A DNA stretch of 64,000 nucleotides from an uncultured Bacteroidales bacterium. Its GTDB lineage: Bacteria > Bacteroidota > Bacteroidia > Bacteroidales > Paludibacteraceae. Positions 1 through 8,474 of the stretch are shown here, piece after piece. The notes under the pieces are model-generated. The model made no database searches. It was not told the DNA's origin and worked only from the letters and a program-made list of their open reading frames with translations. The stretch's first letter is position 1. Every line of letters starts with the position of its first letter. Where the stretch lies: assembly GCA_902799875.1 (NCBI GenBank), contig CADCCH010000002.1, forward strand, positions 1 to 64,000. Reading direction: 5' to 3'. Both the position numbers and the translations under genes were made by a program.

Positions 1-8
1 AAGTCTAA

Positions 9-572
9 ATGGCAACAAAGATTCGTTTGGCTCGTCATGGTCACAAAGACTACGCTTTCTACCACATCGTAGTAGCAGACAGCCGCTCGCCGCGTGACGG
101 CAAAATTATCGAACGTATCGGTTCGTTCAACCCGAACACCAACCCCGCAGCTGTGATCCTCAATTTCGATCGCGCTCTGTACTGGGTAGGCGTAGGAGCA
201 CAACCGACAGACACCGTACGTACTATCCTCTCCAACGAGGGCGTACTGCTGATGAAGCACCTCAATGGTGGTGTCGCAAAAGGCGCATTTAGTGCAGAAG
301 AGGCTCAGAAGCGTTTCGACGCTTGGAAAGCTGAGAAAGATGCTAAGAATGGTAAGATCAGTGCTGCTGAAGCTGACAAGAAGCGTGCTGCTGCCAAGGC
401 CCTCCTCGCTCAAGAGGTAGAGACCAACAAGGCAAAAGCTGCTGCTATCGCAGAGAAGCGTGCTGCTGCTGCCGCTGAGTTGGCTGCTGCCGCTCAAGAG
501 GCTGCACAAGAAGCTGCTGCTGCAGAGGCAGAGGCTAAGGGCGAAGAGGCTCCCGCTGAAGAGGAGGCTTAA
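9..572 (+). CDS. rpsP: 30S ribosomal protein S16
   Basis: Structural protein of the small ribosomal subunit. The first ~85 residues match S16 throughout: basic N-terminus [20 protein letters not shown], then the [16 protein letters not shown] segment and the [17 protein letters not shown] segment. At 187 residues it is about twice the length of a minimal S16. The extra part, from about residue 105 on, is almost entirely Ala, Glu and Lys, a low-complexity tail often seen on Bacteroidetes S16. The start is the ATG eight bases into the window, so upstream signals are not visible. A strong terminator follows, so it ends its transcription unit. Identity is secure; the function of the tail is unknown. 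Confidence 0.97.
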   Translation: MATKIRLARHGHKDYAFYHIVVADSRSPRDGKIIERIGSFNPNTNPAAVILNFDRALYWVGVGAQPTDTVRTILSNEGVLLMKHLNGGVAKGAFSAEEAQKRFDAWKAEKDAKNGKISAAEADKKRAAAKALLAQEVETNKAKAAAIAEKRAAAAAELAAAAQEAAQEAAAAEAEAKGEEAPAEEEA

Positions 573-595
573 GCACCATCTTTTTAGTAGCGAAA

Positions 596-635
596 AAAGC
601 CCCGAAACGTCAGTTAGGGGCTTTCTGCTTTTTTA
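596..635 (+). terminator. Rho-independent terminator after rpsP
   Basis: Perfect 8-bp stem AAAGCCCC/GGGGCTTT (596-603 and 617-624) with a 13-nt loop, followed by a T-rich run. It lies 24 bases after the rpsP stop and before the radical SAM gene. Confidence 0.9.
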
Positions 636-657
636 AACGAAAATTTTTTTATCTTAT

Positions 658-2094
658 ATGCTGAACGTCACGTTTTTAGTTCCTCCCGTGGTGATAGGTG
701 AACATCCGGCTGAACGCAGTTCGGGTTGTACGCGTGTGGTCTATCCGACGCCTAATATCTACGAACTGCAGGTAGCTGCCTGCGTGGAGCAGCAGTATGC
801 GGTAACCTACCTCGACTGCGTTAACCATGCCCTGTCGGTGGACCAACTGGAGGAGCAGGTGCGCAAGCAACCGGCTCAGGTGTACTGTATGTGGACGGTT
901 AACCTCTCCGTGCAGAACGATATCGAGATCACCCGTCGTATCCATCGTATCGCACCTGAGGCATGGGTACTGCTCATGGGACCCGGTGCCGGTTATTTCT
1001 ACAAAGACTGCCACGTGGATGAGCGTACGATCGTCGTACACGGTGAACCCGAGCAGACTGTCATGGAGCTGCTGGGCTTGCTCGACAAGCACGAAGCGTG
1101 GCAAGACATAGACGGTATTTCCTACATCGCCGACGGGCAGCATCACCGCAACAAAATGCGGGCGCTGATGAAAGATCTGGATGCGCTGCCCTTCCCGGCG
1201 CGGCATCTGGTGAGCGATATCGTTTACCGCAATCCCAAACTCAAATGTACGCCGTACACCACGATGGTTACCTCCCGTAACTGTCCCTTCCGGTGCATCT
1301 ACTGTGTACCCAGTTCGCTCACCTTCGCGCGCGAGATAGAATATAAGGAGTACAACCATCGCAAGCCCCCGATTGCGTTCCGTTCACCGGAGAAGGTGGC
1401 GGAAGAGGTGCGTCAACTGGCGCAGGAAGGCATCAAGGCCATCGGCTTCATGGATGATAATTTTATCTGGAATGAACAGCGTACGGCCGCTATCTGTGAC
1501 GTGATGCGTGAGACGGGGATCGTATGGGGTTGTCAGGCACGCGTGGATGCCATCACCGAACCGATTGCTCAAATGCTCGGTGCATCCGGTTGCCGGTATG
1601 TCGATCTGGGTGTTGAGTCGTTCAACGACGAGATCCTGGCGTATGTCCACAAAGGCATCACCAGCGAACAGATCTACACGGCCATCCGTCTGCTGCAGCA
1701 GTATAAGGTGCCGGTTAAACTGAACATCCTCATCGGAACCAGTCCGCTCGAGACCCCGCAGACCATCCGCGACACCATTCGTAAGGCCAAGAAACTGCAT
1801 GTGGACCAGCTGATGATCAATATCGTTTCGCCTTTCCCCGGAACACAGTTCTACCAGATGGCGCAGGAGAACGGGTGGATCAAGGGCGGCGTCTATACCC
1901 CGACGGACGTGCAGCGCGAGTCGATTCTCAATTATCCGCAACTGTCCACCAAGCAGATGGAGCGGCTCTTGTTCCAATCGAACCTCAGCTATTTCCTCTC
2001 GCCGCGTTTCGTATGGACCCAGATGCGTAAGTTCCGTTCGTTCTCGGATTTCACGCATGCTTTACGTTCGCTCAAAATCAAACTCTTCGGATGA
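658..2094 (+). CDS. B12-binding domain radical SAM protein
   Basis: 478 residues. The N-terminal ~150 residues have the alpha/beta pattern of a cobalamin-binding domain (for example the stretch around AWVLLMGPGAGYF, residues 102-114). A radical SAM domain follows, with the [4Fe-4S] ligands C209, C213 and C216 in the CX3CX2C motif NCPFRCIYC. It belongs to the large B12-dependent radical SAM class, whose members methylate or rearrange diverse substrates; the substrate cannot be named here. Its stop overlaps the start of the following GT2 glycosyltransferase (ATGA), so the two are translationally coupled and probably act on one surface glycan, lipid or natural product. The start is the ATG at 658; no clear promoter is visible between the rpsP terminator and this start. 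Confidence 0.85.
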   Translation: MLNVTFLVPPVVIGEHPAERSSGCTRVVYPTPNIYELQVAACVEQQYAVTYLDCVNHALSVDQLEEQVRKQPAQVYCMWTVNLSVQNDIEITRRIHRIAPEAWVLLMGPGAGYFYKDCHVDERTIVVHGEPEQTVMELLGLLDKHEAWQDIDGISYIADGQHHRNKMRALMKDLDALPFPARHLVSDIVYRNPKLKCTPYTTMVTSRNCPFRCIYCVPSSLTFAREIEYKEYNHRKPPIAFRSPEKVAEEVRQLAQEGIKAIGFMDDNFIWNEQRTAAICDVMRETGIVWGCQARVDAITEPIAQMLGASGCRYVDLGVESFNDEILAYVHKGITSEQIYTAIRLLQQYKVPVKLNILIGTSPLETPQTIRDTIRKAKKLHVDQLMINIVSPFPGTQFYQMAQENGWIKGGVYTPTDVQRESILNYPQLSTKQMERLLFQSNLSYFLSPRFVWTQMRKFRSFSDFTHALRSLKIKLFG

Positions 2095-2852
2095 GTTCGA
2101 TCAAGATCTCGTATATCATCATTTCGTGGAACGGACTTGTTTATCTGCAACGTCTGCTCTCGTCCCTGACCCGTCAGATGGCGCGGCCGGAGGTGGAGGT
2201 GTTGCTCTGCGATAACGGTTCGACAGACGGAACCGACACTTTCATCCGTACGACGTATCCGCAGATTCGTTATACGCGTCTGACGGAAAACAAAGGCGTG
2301 GCCTATGCGCGTAACAGGGCACTGGAGCAAGCGAAGGGTCAGTACCTCTTTATCGTCGATAATGATCTGGAGTTGACGGACGAAGCCGCTGAGGCGTTGG
2401 AACAATACATGGATATGCATCCCCAAGCGGGTCTGGTCGCACCCTCTCTGGTGTACCCGGATCGTACCTTACAGGGTAGCGCCAAACACTATCCGGGCTT
2501 ATGCCGCAAGATCCGCAATGTGCTCTGTCCCCGTCGTCGTACGATGGAGTATGCGGCGCAACTGCAGGCTGGGCAGCCTTTTGAACCCGAATACGTCATC
2601 GGGGCCTGCCAGTTCGTGCGTGCCGAAGCGTTTCGGGCAGTAGGACTGCTGGATGAACAGATTTTCTATGGTCCGGAAGATGCGGATTTCTGTATCCGTC
2701 TGCATAAAAACGGATGGCAGGTCGTTTGCCTACCATCCGTGCAAGTCATGCATCATTGTCAGCGTATGACCACACGCCGACCACTCTCGCCCGTCGGACG
2801 GGCACACATCAAGGCTTTGCTGTATTTCTACCGCAAACACCACCGTCTATAG
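2091..2852 (+). CDS. Family 2 glycosyltransferase
   Basis: 253 residues with a GT-A fold. Residues 5-12 form the first beta strand, DNGSTDGT (41-48) is the nucleotide-sugar binding loop, and VDND (89-92) is the DXD-like metal site. The GPEDADFCIRLHKNGW stretch near residue 200 is typical of the GT2 acceptor/catalytic region (rhamnosyltransferase-like). No membrane segment is seen, so it is probably a cytoplasmic or peripheral enzyme transferring a sugar from a nucleotide donor. The start codon overlaps the stop of the radical SAM gene by 4 nt. Its 3' end overlaps the convergent C10 peptidase gene by 44 bp. Donor and acceptor are unknown. Confidence 0.88.
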   Translation: MSSIKISYIIISWNGLVYLQRLLSSLTRQMARPEVEVLLCDNGSTDGTDTFIRTTYPQIRYTRLTENKGVAYARNRALEQAKGQYLFIVDNDLELTDEAAEALEQYMDMHPQAGLVAPSLVYPDRTLQGSAKHYPGLCRKIRNVLCPRRRTMEYAAQLQAGQPFEPEYVIGACQFVRAEAFRAVGLLDEQIFYGPEDADFCIRLHKNGWQVVCLPSVQVMHHCQRMTTRRPLSPVGRAHIKALLYFYRKHHRL

Positions 2853-5751
2853 TATATTCGATGCCGTTACGGCGGATATAGAGAATACCGTTGCGCAGGA
2901 TCTTCTGTGCGGCCGGATCCTCTGCTTGGGTCTGCTCGATACCTCTACCGCCCAGGTTCGCCATACGGAAGAAGATAGGCTGACCGTAAGAGTTGGTCGC
3001 ATTGACCGTGATCACGCCTCTGGAATTGACCGTCACCGTTCCGCTACGCGGGTACCACAACGGAATCAGGATACTGTTCTGATTGGTATGTGCGGCGTAG
3101 GAACCGATGATGTTGTTCTCGGAATTCACACCGTATCCTTGCCAAGCCCCGAAGGGCGTTATCTCATCCGAGAAGACATACGTACCCGGACTCAACGTGT
3201 CGACACCTGCCGCAGGGAAGAGGAACAGTTTGGCGATCGCATTGTCTTGTTGGGCTATGATATAAGCGTAGTAATTGCTGGACCCGGACTCGTCTAAGGC
3301 ATTTATCTCCATTTCGTAAGAGTCGAAGACCTCGTGGTAACTCTCGTTCTCGGCATCGGTCATGATACCGTATTCGCGAATCGTACCCGGTGTATCGTAT
3401 TGGTAGAAATAACCCGCATTAATCTCCTTCGTGGTGCCGTAGTATTTGAGTTTACCAATGATAGCTGCCACACCACCTACTTCGATCTCATAACCCGTCT
3501 GGAATGCTTGGTCGTGGAGCCATTTGGTGTTATAGCTGTAGAGTTCTTCATCGCCGTCGGTCAGGTACAAACGGCAGTTGCCGTAATTAACTATCTGCGC
3601 CGGGGTGTTGCTCAGCGACTTGATCTCTCCTTCGATGATATACGGGATTTCCGACTCCCAGCCTGAACCGTTCAAATCGAGTAAATTGATCGCCTGACTG
3701 ACCGTAAGACCGGTGTACTGGGTGTTATCCAGAACAATCGTATCGGATGTCTTGTGCGTCAGGTAATCTTCGCCGTATCTGGACCAGACCTTATCGGACG
3801 GAATCGTTGACTGACCGATATAGGTGGTGCCGTTGATCACCAACATGTAATGAATCGTGTAGGTGTCGTTGAGGCTGTTGTATACAATCGTCACTTCGCC
3901 ATTCTGGGCCGCTACCTTTTGGTAGGTATTGACGTTACCCTGATAAACGCTGGCGGCGTGCAATTGAAAATTGGTGGCACCGTCTGCGACATACGAACCG
4001 ACAATCGAACGGGGGGAAGCGGTGGTGAAACCGAGGAAGAGCAACATCTGGTCCGTGGCATCGGCATTATAGAAGTTTGCTGTGCTCAGTTGAACCGTCC
4101 AATAGTGACCGCAGTTAATCGTGCTGGGGTAACTGTAGGTGAGTAACAAAGTGTAGTCTGCCGTGGTCGGATCGATATCATTGACGAGACTCGGTTCCGG
4201 TGCGTTCAGGTAGATTTTGTCCTGCGTGATCTGCATCGAGCAGCGGTAATCGGAATAACCGCGCACCTGGATAGGTACATACGTGCTGCCGATCTTCATC
4301 ACCGGACTGATATAGTACTTACCGACACCCAGAGAGGATACATCGCCTATCACCGGTTGGGAATAGTAATAGTAGGCGGGTTTCAAACCGTCGTAACTGT
4401 AATTATACGTGCAGTATTGGAGGAAATTACCATTCTCGTCATACACTTTCAGCGCCGAAGAGGTGTTAGCTAACGCAATCAGGGAGGTGTTCTCCAAGGT
4501 GTCTGCCCACAGGATCACGTAACCTTGTGAACGATCGATGACCGTTTCGTCCGGATGCACGGTATCGCACACCAGCGTGTACTGGTACGAACCGCCGACG
4601 TTCGGACGGATATGCGTGAAAGCCACGATCTGTTCGGTGTACGCCTCGTCTGTCAGCGAACCACCTATACCTTGTCCTTCCGGATCCATGGCGGATACCT
4701 GGAAATAACCGTCGCAGTAACCTCTCCAACCCCAGTTGATATGAATCAGACCGTCGGCATCCACACCGTCGCCGATAAAAGCATGTCCTTCGTCTTTGAT
4801 CGTTCGACCGCTGAACATCACCGGACGACCTTGCTCCAGTTCACTCACGATACCGGCCACGAAATTCGCATCGGTCATACAGTCTTTGATCAACGCCTGA
4901 ACACCGGCGTCATAATTGAAATGGTTCACCATACCGGCGAGCATCAGGTTACAGGACGTGTAACTGCCGTACACACCGTACTGCATCTCGCTCACGATAC
5001 CGCAATGGTACATCAGCGTGGCGACCGCATTCCTCTGCGTCGTGGTACCGGAGGTGTAGCTGTAATCGTTCAGCATCTTCGACCAGTTATACGTGGCACC
5101 AAATGTCTCCGACATCTGGACTACATCATTCTCTCCTCTCGTCCATTTGTACGAGTGCGTTCCCGTTCCGGAGGTCGGGTAGTTAAACACTTTCATGATC
5201 TGCGCTCCGGCGGTAGCTACACAACCAGTCACGCAATTATTACCGCCCACCGTCGGACATTGGTCATTGTACGGAGAATCTTGTCCCCACGTGGTCTGAC
5301 AGATCGGGCTGATGGCATTGTATTGCTTTTGTTGGGTCGCTTTCTTAACCCCCACCGGTGCCTTCAACGTATTAGCCGGTTGGGAAGCGATACGACTGAT
5401 CTGCTTGCAGTAATTACGGATCCACATGCGCGTAGCGTCCGACATATGGGCTTCATCCCAATGACCATTGTCTGCATAACCCAACACGGTCTTGGCGCGG
5501 TCTTCGGCAGAGATCAGTACGAATCCCTCGTCCTCACCGCGGTTAAAGACATAGATCGCCGGATCACCGTTGGACTGAAGTGCCGTATAGCAATGCGTCA
5601 GATCTTGCGGTTGACGCGCCGGAATACGGGCTGCCTGGTTGTCTTGACCTAAAGAAGCTGCAATACGCATGGCCTCTTCCGGAGTACGAAGTGCTGCTAT
5701 CGTATGCAGGCATACCAGCAGACTTGCGAAAAGAGTGAGAAAATGTTTCAT
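2809..5751 (-). CDS. Secreted C10 (streptopain-like) cysteine peptidase with long C-terminal region
   Basis: 980 residues. Signal peptide 1-20, then a Spi-type propeptide (~22-120), then a peptidase C10 domain (~140-380). The catalytic Cys is probably C177 in GCVATAGAQIMK, the His is H323 in GHAFIGDG, and the structural WGWRG follows at 340-344. Streptopain itself is about 400 residues. The remaining ~600 residues are beta-rich and uncharacterised and end in a tail (ILYIRRNGIEY) shared with two giant proteins of this window. Secreted or surface-attached protease. It lies 19 bp after the antiporter gene on the same strand. The last residues after the tail motif differ from the other two tails, and the 3' end runs 44 bp into the opposing GT2 gene, so the terminus may have drifted. 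Confidence 0.88.
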   Translation of the reverse strand: MKHFLTLFASLLVCLHTIAALRTPEEAMRIAASLGQDNQAARIPARQPQDLTHCYTALQSNGDPAIYVFNRGEDEGFVLISAEDRAKTVLGYADNGHWDEAHMSDATRMWIRNYCKQISRIASQPANTLKAPVGVKKATQQKQYNAISPICQTTWGQDSPYNDQCPTVGGNNCVTGCVATAGAQIMKVFNYPTSGTGTHSYKWTRGENDVVQMSETFGATYNWSKMLNDYSYTSGTTTQRNAVATLMYHCGIVSEMQYGVYGSYTSCNLMLAGMVNHFNYDAGVQALIKDCMTDANFVAGIVSELEQGRPVMFSGRTIKDEGHAFIGDGVDADGLIHINWGWRGYCDGYFQVSAMDPEGQGIGGSLTDEAYTEQIVAFTHIRPNVGGSYQYTLVCDTVHPDETVIDRSQGYVILWADTLENTSLIALANTSSALKVYDENGNFLQYCTYNYSYDGLKPAYYYYSQPVIGDVSSLGVGKYYISPVMKIGSTYVPIQVRGYSDYRCSMQITQDKIYLNAPEPSLVNDIDPTTADYTLLLTYSYPSTINCGHYWTVQLSTANFYNADATDQMLLFLGFTTASPRSIVGSYVADGATNFQLHAASVYQGNVNTYQKVAAQNGEVTIVYNSLNDTYTIHYMLVINGTTYIGQSTIPSDKVWSRYGEDYLTHKTSDTIVLDNTQYTGLTVSQAINLLDLNGSGWESEIPYIIEGEIKSLSNTPAQIVNYGNCRLYLTDGDEELYSYNTKWLHDQAFQTGYEIEVGGVAAIIGKLKYYGTTKEINAGYFYQYDTPGTIREYGIMTDAENESYHEVFDSYEMEINALDESGSSNYYAYIIAQQDNAIAKLFLFPAAGVDTLSPGTYVFSDEITPFGAWQGYGVNSENNIIGSYAAHTNQNSILIPLWYPRSGTVTVNSRGVITVNATNSYGQPIFFRMANLGGRGIEQTQAEDPAAQKILRNGILYIRRNGIEYTIDGGVCGRNTAKP

Positions 5752-5770
5752 GGGTCTAATTGTTTTTAGT

Positions 5771-6772
5771 TTATATATTCATTAATCGATATGTCAAATA
5801 CGCACCATAGACGAACAGCAATAGCGCACCTGCCCAGCGTTGTACTTTGCGTTCGTGGTTGGTCTTGACGGCTAACCAGACGATGATACTGCCTAAGGCT
5901 GCCATCAATGCATCCAACTCAATACCCTCATACGCCGGTAAGGGGCGTACGATCGCACTGGTCGCCAGCACAAAGAACACATTGAAGATGTTACTACCGA
6001 ACACGTTTCCTAACGCGATATCGCTGTTATGCTTAGCCGCCGCAATGACCGAAGTCGCCAACTCGGGTAGGGAAGTACCTAAGGCGACAATCGTCAGACC
6101 GATAATCGCCTCACTCACCCCGCAACGAACCGCGATATCCACGGCACTCTTCACGATCAGCTCACCGCCCACTACTAATCCCACGAGACCGCCGAGCATG
6201 AGAGCGATAGCTCTTCGTACCGTTAATCCCTTCACCCCTTCATCCGTTAATCCATTCACCCCTTCGTCCGGATGCTCTTTTGCGTGCCGGAAGGTATTAT
6301 AGAGGAAGTAGCAGAACATCATTAGCAGGACGATGCCGCCCATCCGGCCTATCCCTTTTCCGCACTCTCCGAATGGCAGCTCGACCGCTACGAAGGCCAG
6401 TACCAGAATTCCGGCGATGATGGACATCGGGATATCGAAATCGCGACTGCGTTTCTGCGAAACGATTGGATAGACCAGGGCAGTCAGACCCAAGATGACG
6501 AAGGTATTGATGATGTTCGAACCCAGGATATTGGTGATCGCCAGATCCGTCGATCCTTCCGCTACCGATACCATGTTCACCACAAACTCCGGCATCGACG
6601 TACCGAACGCCACGACTGTCAGACCGATCACCAGATCGCTGATGCCGAATCGCTTGGCAATTGCCGACGCACCGTCCACGAGCCAGTCTGCTCCCTTTAC
6701 CAGCGCCACAAAGCCGACAATAATAAATACTGCCGCAACCCACCAGCCGAAAGCCAATAAATCTTCAATCAT
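5771..6772 (-). CDS. Calcium/sodium antiporter (CaCA family, YrbG-like)
   Basis: 333-residue inner-membrane exchanger with about ten hydrophobic segments. Two inverted alpha repeats carry the family motifs: GTSMPEFVVN followed by GSNIIN in the N-half, and GTSLPELATS followed by GSNIFN in the C-half. It is expected to exchange Na+ (or K+) for Ca2+; the ion is not provable from sequence. The cytoplasmic loop between the halves contains an odd in-frame tandem duplication, DEGVNGLT/DEGVKGLT (about 6225-6270), produced by a short DNA repeat of the type found at several junctions in this window. It lies 30 bp downstream of ychF and upstream of the C10 peptidase, probably in one transcript. Confidence 0.9.
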   Translation of the reverse strand: MIEDLLAFGWWVAAVFIIVGFVALVKGADWLVDGASAIAKRFGISDLVIGLTVVAFGTSMPEFVVNMVSVAEGSTDLAITNILGSNIINTFVILGLTALVYPIVSQKRSRDFDIPMSIIAGILVLAFVAVELPFGECGKGIGRMGGIVLLMMFCYFLYNTFRHAKEHPDEGVNGLTDEGVKGLTVRRAIALMLGGLVGLVVGGELIVKSAVDIAVRCGVSEAIIGLTIVALGTSLPELATSVIAAAKHNSDIALGNVFGSNIFNVFFVLATSAIVRPLPAYEGIELDALMAALGSIIVWLAVKTNHERKVQRWAGALLLFVYGAYLTYRLMNI

Positions 6773-6802
6773 AAATCTTAAATCTTAAATTGCGCTTTTT
6801 GT

Positions 6803-7909
6803 TTATACATTAAACAAGAAGTGCATTATATCGCCATCTTGGACGATATAGTCCTTACCTTCGATGCCTAATTTACCGGCCGCACGGCACGCCGCTTCAC
6901 CGCCTAATGCAATGAAATCCTCGTACTTGATGACCTCCGCGCGTATGAACCCGCGCTCAAAATCCGTATGGATCACACCCGCGCATTGCGGTGCTTTGGC
7001 ACCGGCCTTGAAGGTCCAGGCACGCACCTCATCCGAACCCGCGGTGAGGAAGGTACGCAGGTTCAGCAGGGCGTATGCTGCTTTGATCAGACGGTTTACA
7101 CCCGACTCCTGCAGACCGATCTCCTCGAGGAACATCTGCCGTTCCTCGTAACTCTCCAATTCCGCAATCTCGCTCTCGATCTTCGCTGCGAGCACCAGCA
7201 CCTGTGCGTCCTCGTCCTTGACCGCCTCTTTCACCTGCTCTACGTATGCGTTGCCCGTTACGGCGGATGCCTCATCGACATTGCATACGTACATCACCGG
7301 CTTGTTGGTCAGCAAAAAGAGGTCCCGCGCTGCGGCTTCCTGATCTTTGTTATCCAGTTCCACCGTCCGGGCGTTCTTACCCTGCGACAGCGCCTCGCGG
7401 TATTTGACCAGCACCTCCAGTTGCAACTTCGCATTCTTATCTCCACCGGCTTTGGCGGCTTTCTCGCATTTCTGAATACGACTCTCGACAGTCTCCAAGT
7501 CCTTCAACTGTAACTCTGCGTCGATGATCTCTTTGTCGCGCACGGGGTTGACGCTGCCGTCCACATGCACCACGTTCTCGTCGTCGAAACAACGCAGTAC
7601 GTGAATGATCGCGTCCGTCTCGCGGATGTTCGCCAGGAACTTGTTTCCCAGACCCTCACCCTTACTTGCACCCTTCACCAGACCGGCGATATCCACGATC
7701 TCGACGGTCGTCGGGATTACACCGCGTTCGGGTTTGCAGAGCTCCCCTAATTTGATCAGTCGCTCGTCCGGTACGGTGATCACACCCACGTTCGGCTCTA
7801 TCGTACAGAACGGGAAATTCGCACTCTGCGCCTTCGCGTTACTCAGACAGTTAAATAACGTACTTTTGCCTACATTCGGCAGGCCCACTATTCCACATTG
7901 TAAACTCAT
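6803..7909 (-). CDS. ychF: Redox-regulated ribosome-binding ATPase YchF
   Basis: 368 residues, the normal length for this Obg-related P-loop ATPase. The G1 motif GLPNVGKST lies near residue 8, the switch region FPFCTIEPNVG near 33-43, and DIAGLVKGAS is the G3 region. A coiled-coil insertion and a C-terminal TGS domain (AGAKAPQCAGVIHTDFERGFIRAEV) follow. YchF hydrolyses ATP rather than GTP and associates with ribosomes. The start is the ATG at 7909, preceded by a clear promoter at 7937-7968. First gene of a probable ychF-antiporter-C10 peptidase unit. Confidence 0.97.
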   Translation of the reverse strand: MSLQCGIVGLPNVGKSTLFNCLSNAKAQSANFPFCTIEPNVGVITVPDERLIKLGELCKPERGVIPTTVEIVDIAGLVKGASKGEGLGNKFLANIRETDAIIHVLRCFDDENVVHVDGSVNPVRDKEIIDAELQLKDLETVESRIQKCEKAAKAGGDKNAKLQLEVLVKYREALSQGKNARTVELDNKDQEAAARDLFLLTNKPVMYVCNVDEASAVTGNAYVEQVKEAVKDEDAQVLVLAAKIESEIAELESYEERQMFLEEIGLQESGVNRLIKAAYALLNLRTFLTAGSDEVRAWTFKAGAKAPQCAGVIHTDFERGFIRAEVIKYEDFIALGGEAACRAAGKLGIEGKDYIVQDGDIMHFLFNV

Positions 7910-7936
7910 AATGCTTTGTTTTCACCTTTGCGGTTG

Positions 7937-7968
7937 CAAAGGTACTGCTTTTTTTTGAGATGTGCAAA
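7937..7968 (-). promoter_or_regulatory. Bacteroidetes sigma-A-type promoter for ychF
   Basis: On the minus strand TTTG (7968-7965), 20 nt, TACCTTTG (7944-7937), ending 27 nt before the ychF ATG. It fits the Bacteroidetes -33/-7 consensus. Confidence 0.85.
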
Positions 7969-8035
7969 TAAAAGTGCAAAAAAACCACCGCGGCTCTCAC
8001 GAGTGGCGGTGGCGGATATAAAAATATTATGAAAA

Positions 8036-8057
8036 TTACCTCTCCTTTCGGAGGGTT
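8036..8057 (-). terminator. Hairpin terminator after the small anchored protein gene
   Basis: On the minus strand ACCCTCC, GAAA tetraloop, GGAGAGGT, then AATTTTC. It lies about 30 nt after the stop at 8085 and would end the giant-protein transcript. The 8060-8096 stretch beside it is a run of TTTAACG-type short repeats. Confidence 0.65.
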
Positions 8058-8084
8058 TCTTTAACCGTTTAACGGTTTAACGGC

Positions 8085-8423
8085 TTAACGATTTAACGCA
8101 CGTCTCCGGCGCACAGCAATCACGCCTGCAAAAACGGCAGCGAAGATTGCCAGCACCCAAGGCTCACCAATCGGCGATTCGGTTGATTTACCGGTCTCAC
8201 CACCGGTATCGAAACCTCTGCGGATGCTTCCGGGTCTTCCCGGTGTCTGATTGGCAGTTGTGGTGGTACCCATATTTGCCGCTTGCGTGGCACCCACAGC
8301 CGTTACCTGCGAACTATACGCGCTACCCGAGCCTTGCATCGATGAGGTGGACTCCCACTCTTGCGCCATGGTCGGCAGCGCTATCAGCGCCACCGCCATG
8401 AATATCATTACAATTCTTTTCAT
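8085..8423 (-). CDS. Small secreted protein with C-terminal P-x-G-E-P/transmembrane/basic tail
   Basis: About 112 residues from the ATG at 8423, chosen because a clean signal peptide (MKRIVMIFMAVALIALPTMA) starts there; in-frame ATGs up to 8444 lie in repeat DNA. The mature part is Ser/Thr/Gly-rich, then RPGSIRR, then SPIGEP, a hydrophobic segment (WVLAIFAAVFAGVIAV) and RRRRALNR. This architecture resembles C-terminal sorting or anchoring signals (short motif, membrane span, basic end). A second protein at 58770-59081 has the same arrangement, and each follows a giant surface protein gene. Here the gap to the giant gene is about 50 bp, so the two are probably co-transcribed. Function unknown; processing, anchoring or assembly partner is an inference. 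Confidence 0.75.
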   Translation of the reverse strand: MKRIVMIFMAVALIALPTMAQEWESTSSMQGSGSAYSSQVTAVGATQAANMGTTTTANQTPGRPGSIRRGFDTGGETGKSTESPIGEPWVLAIFAAVFAGVIAVRRRRALNR

Positions 8424-8474
8424 ATCTTTCATAATTTTCATCATTTCACCATTTCACCATTTGCACCATTCGCA

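Noticed and set aside
4555..5652. Plus-strand frame opposite the C10 peptidase
   Set aside because: Composition (His/Arg/Thr-rich) is that of an antisense frame; the peptidase active site is on the other strand.
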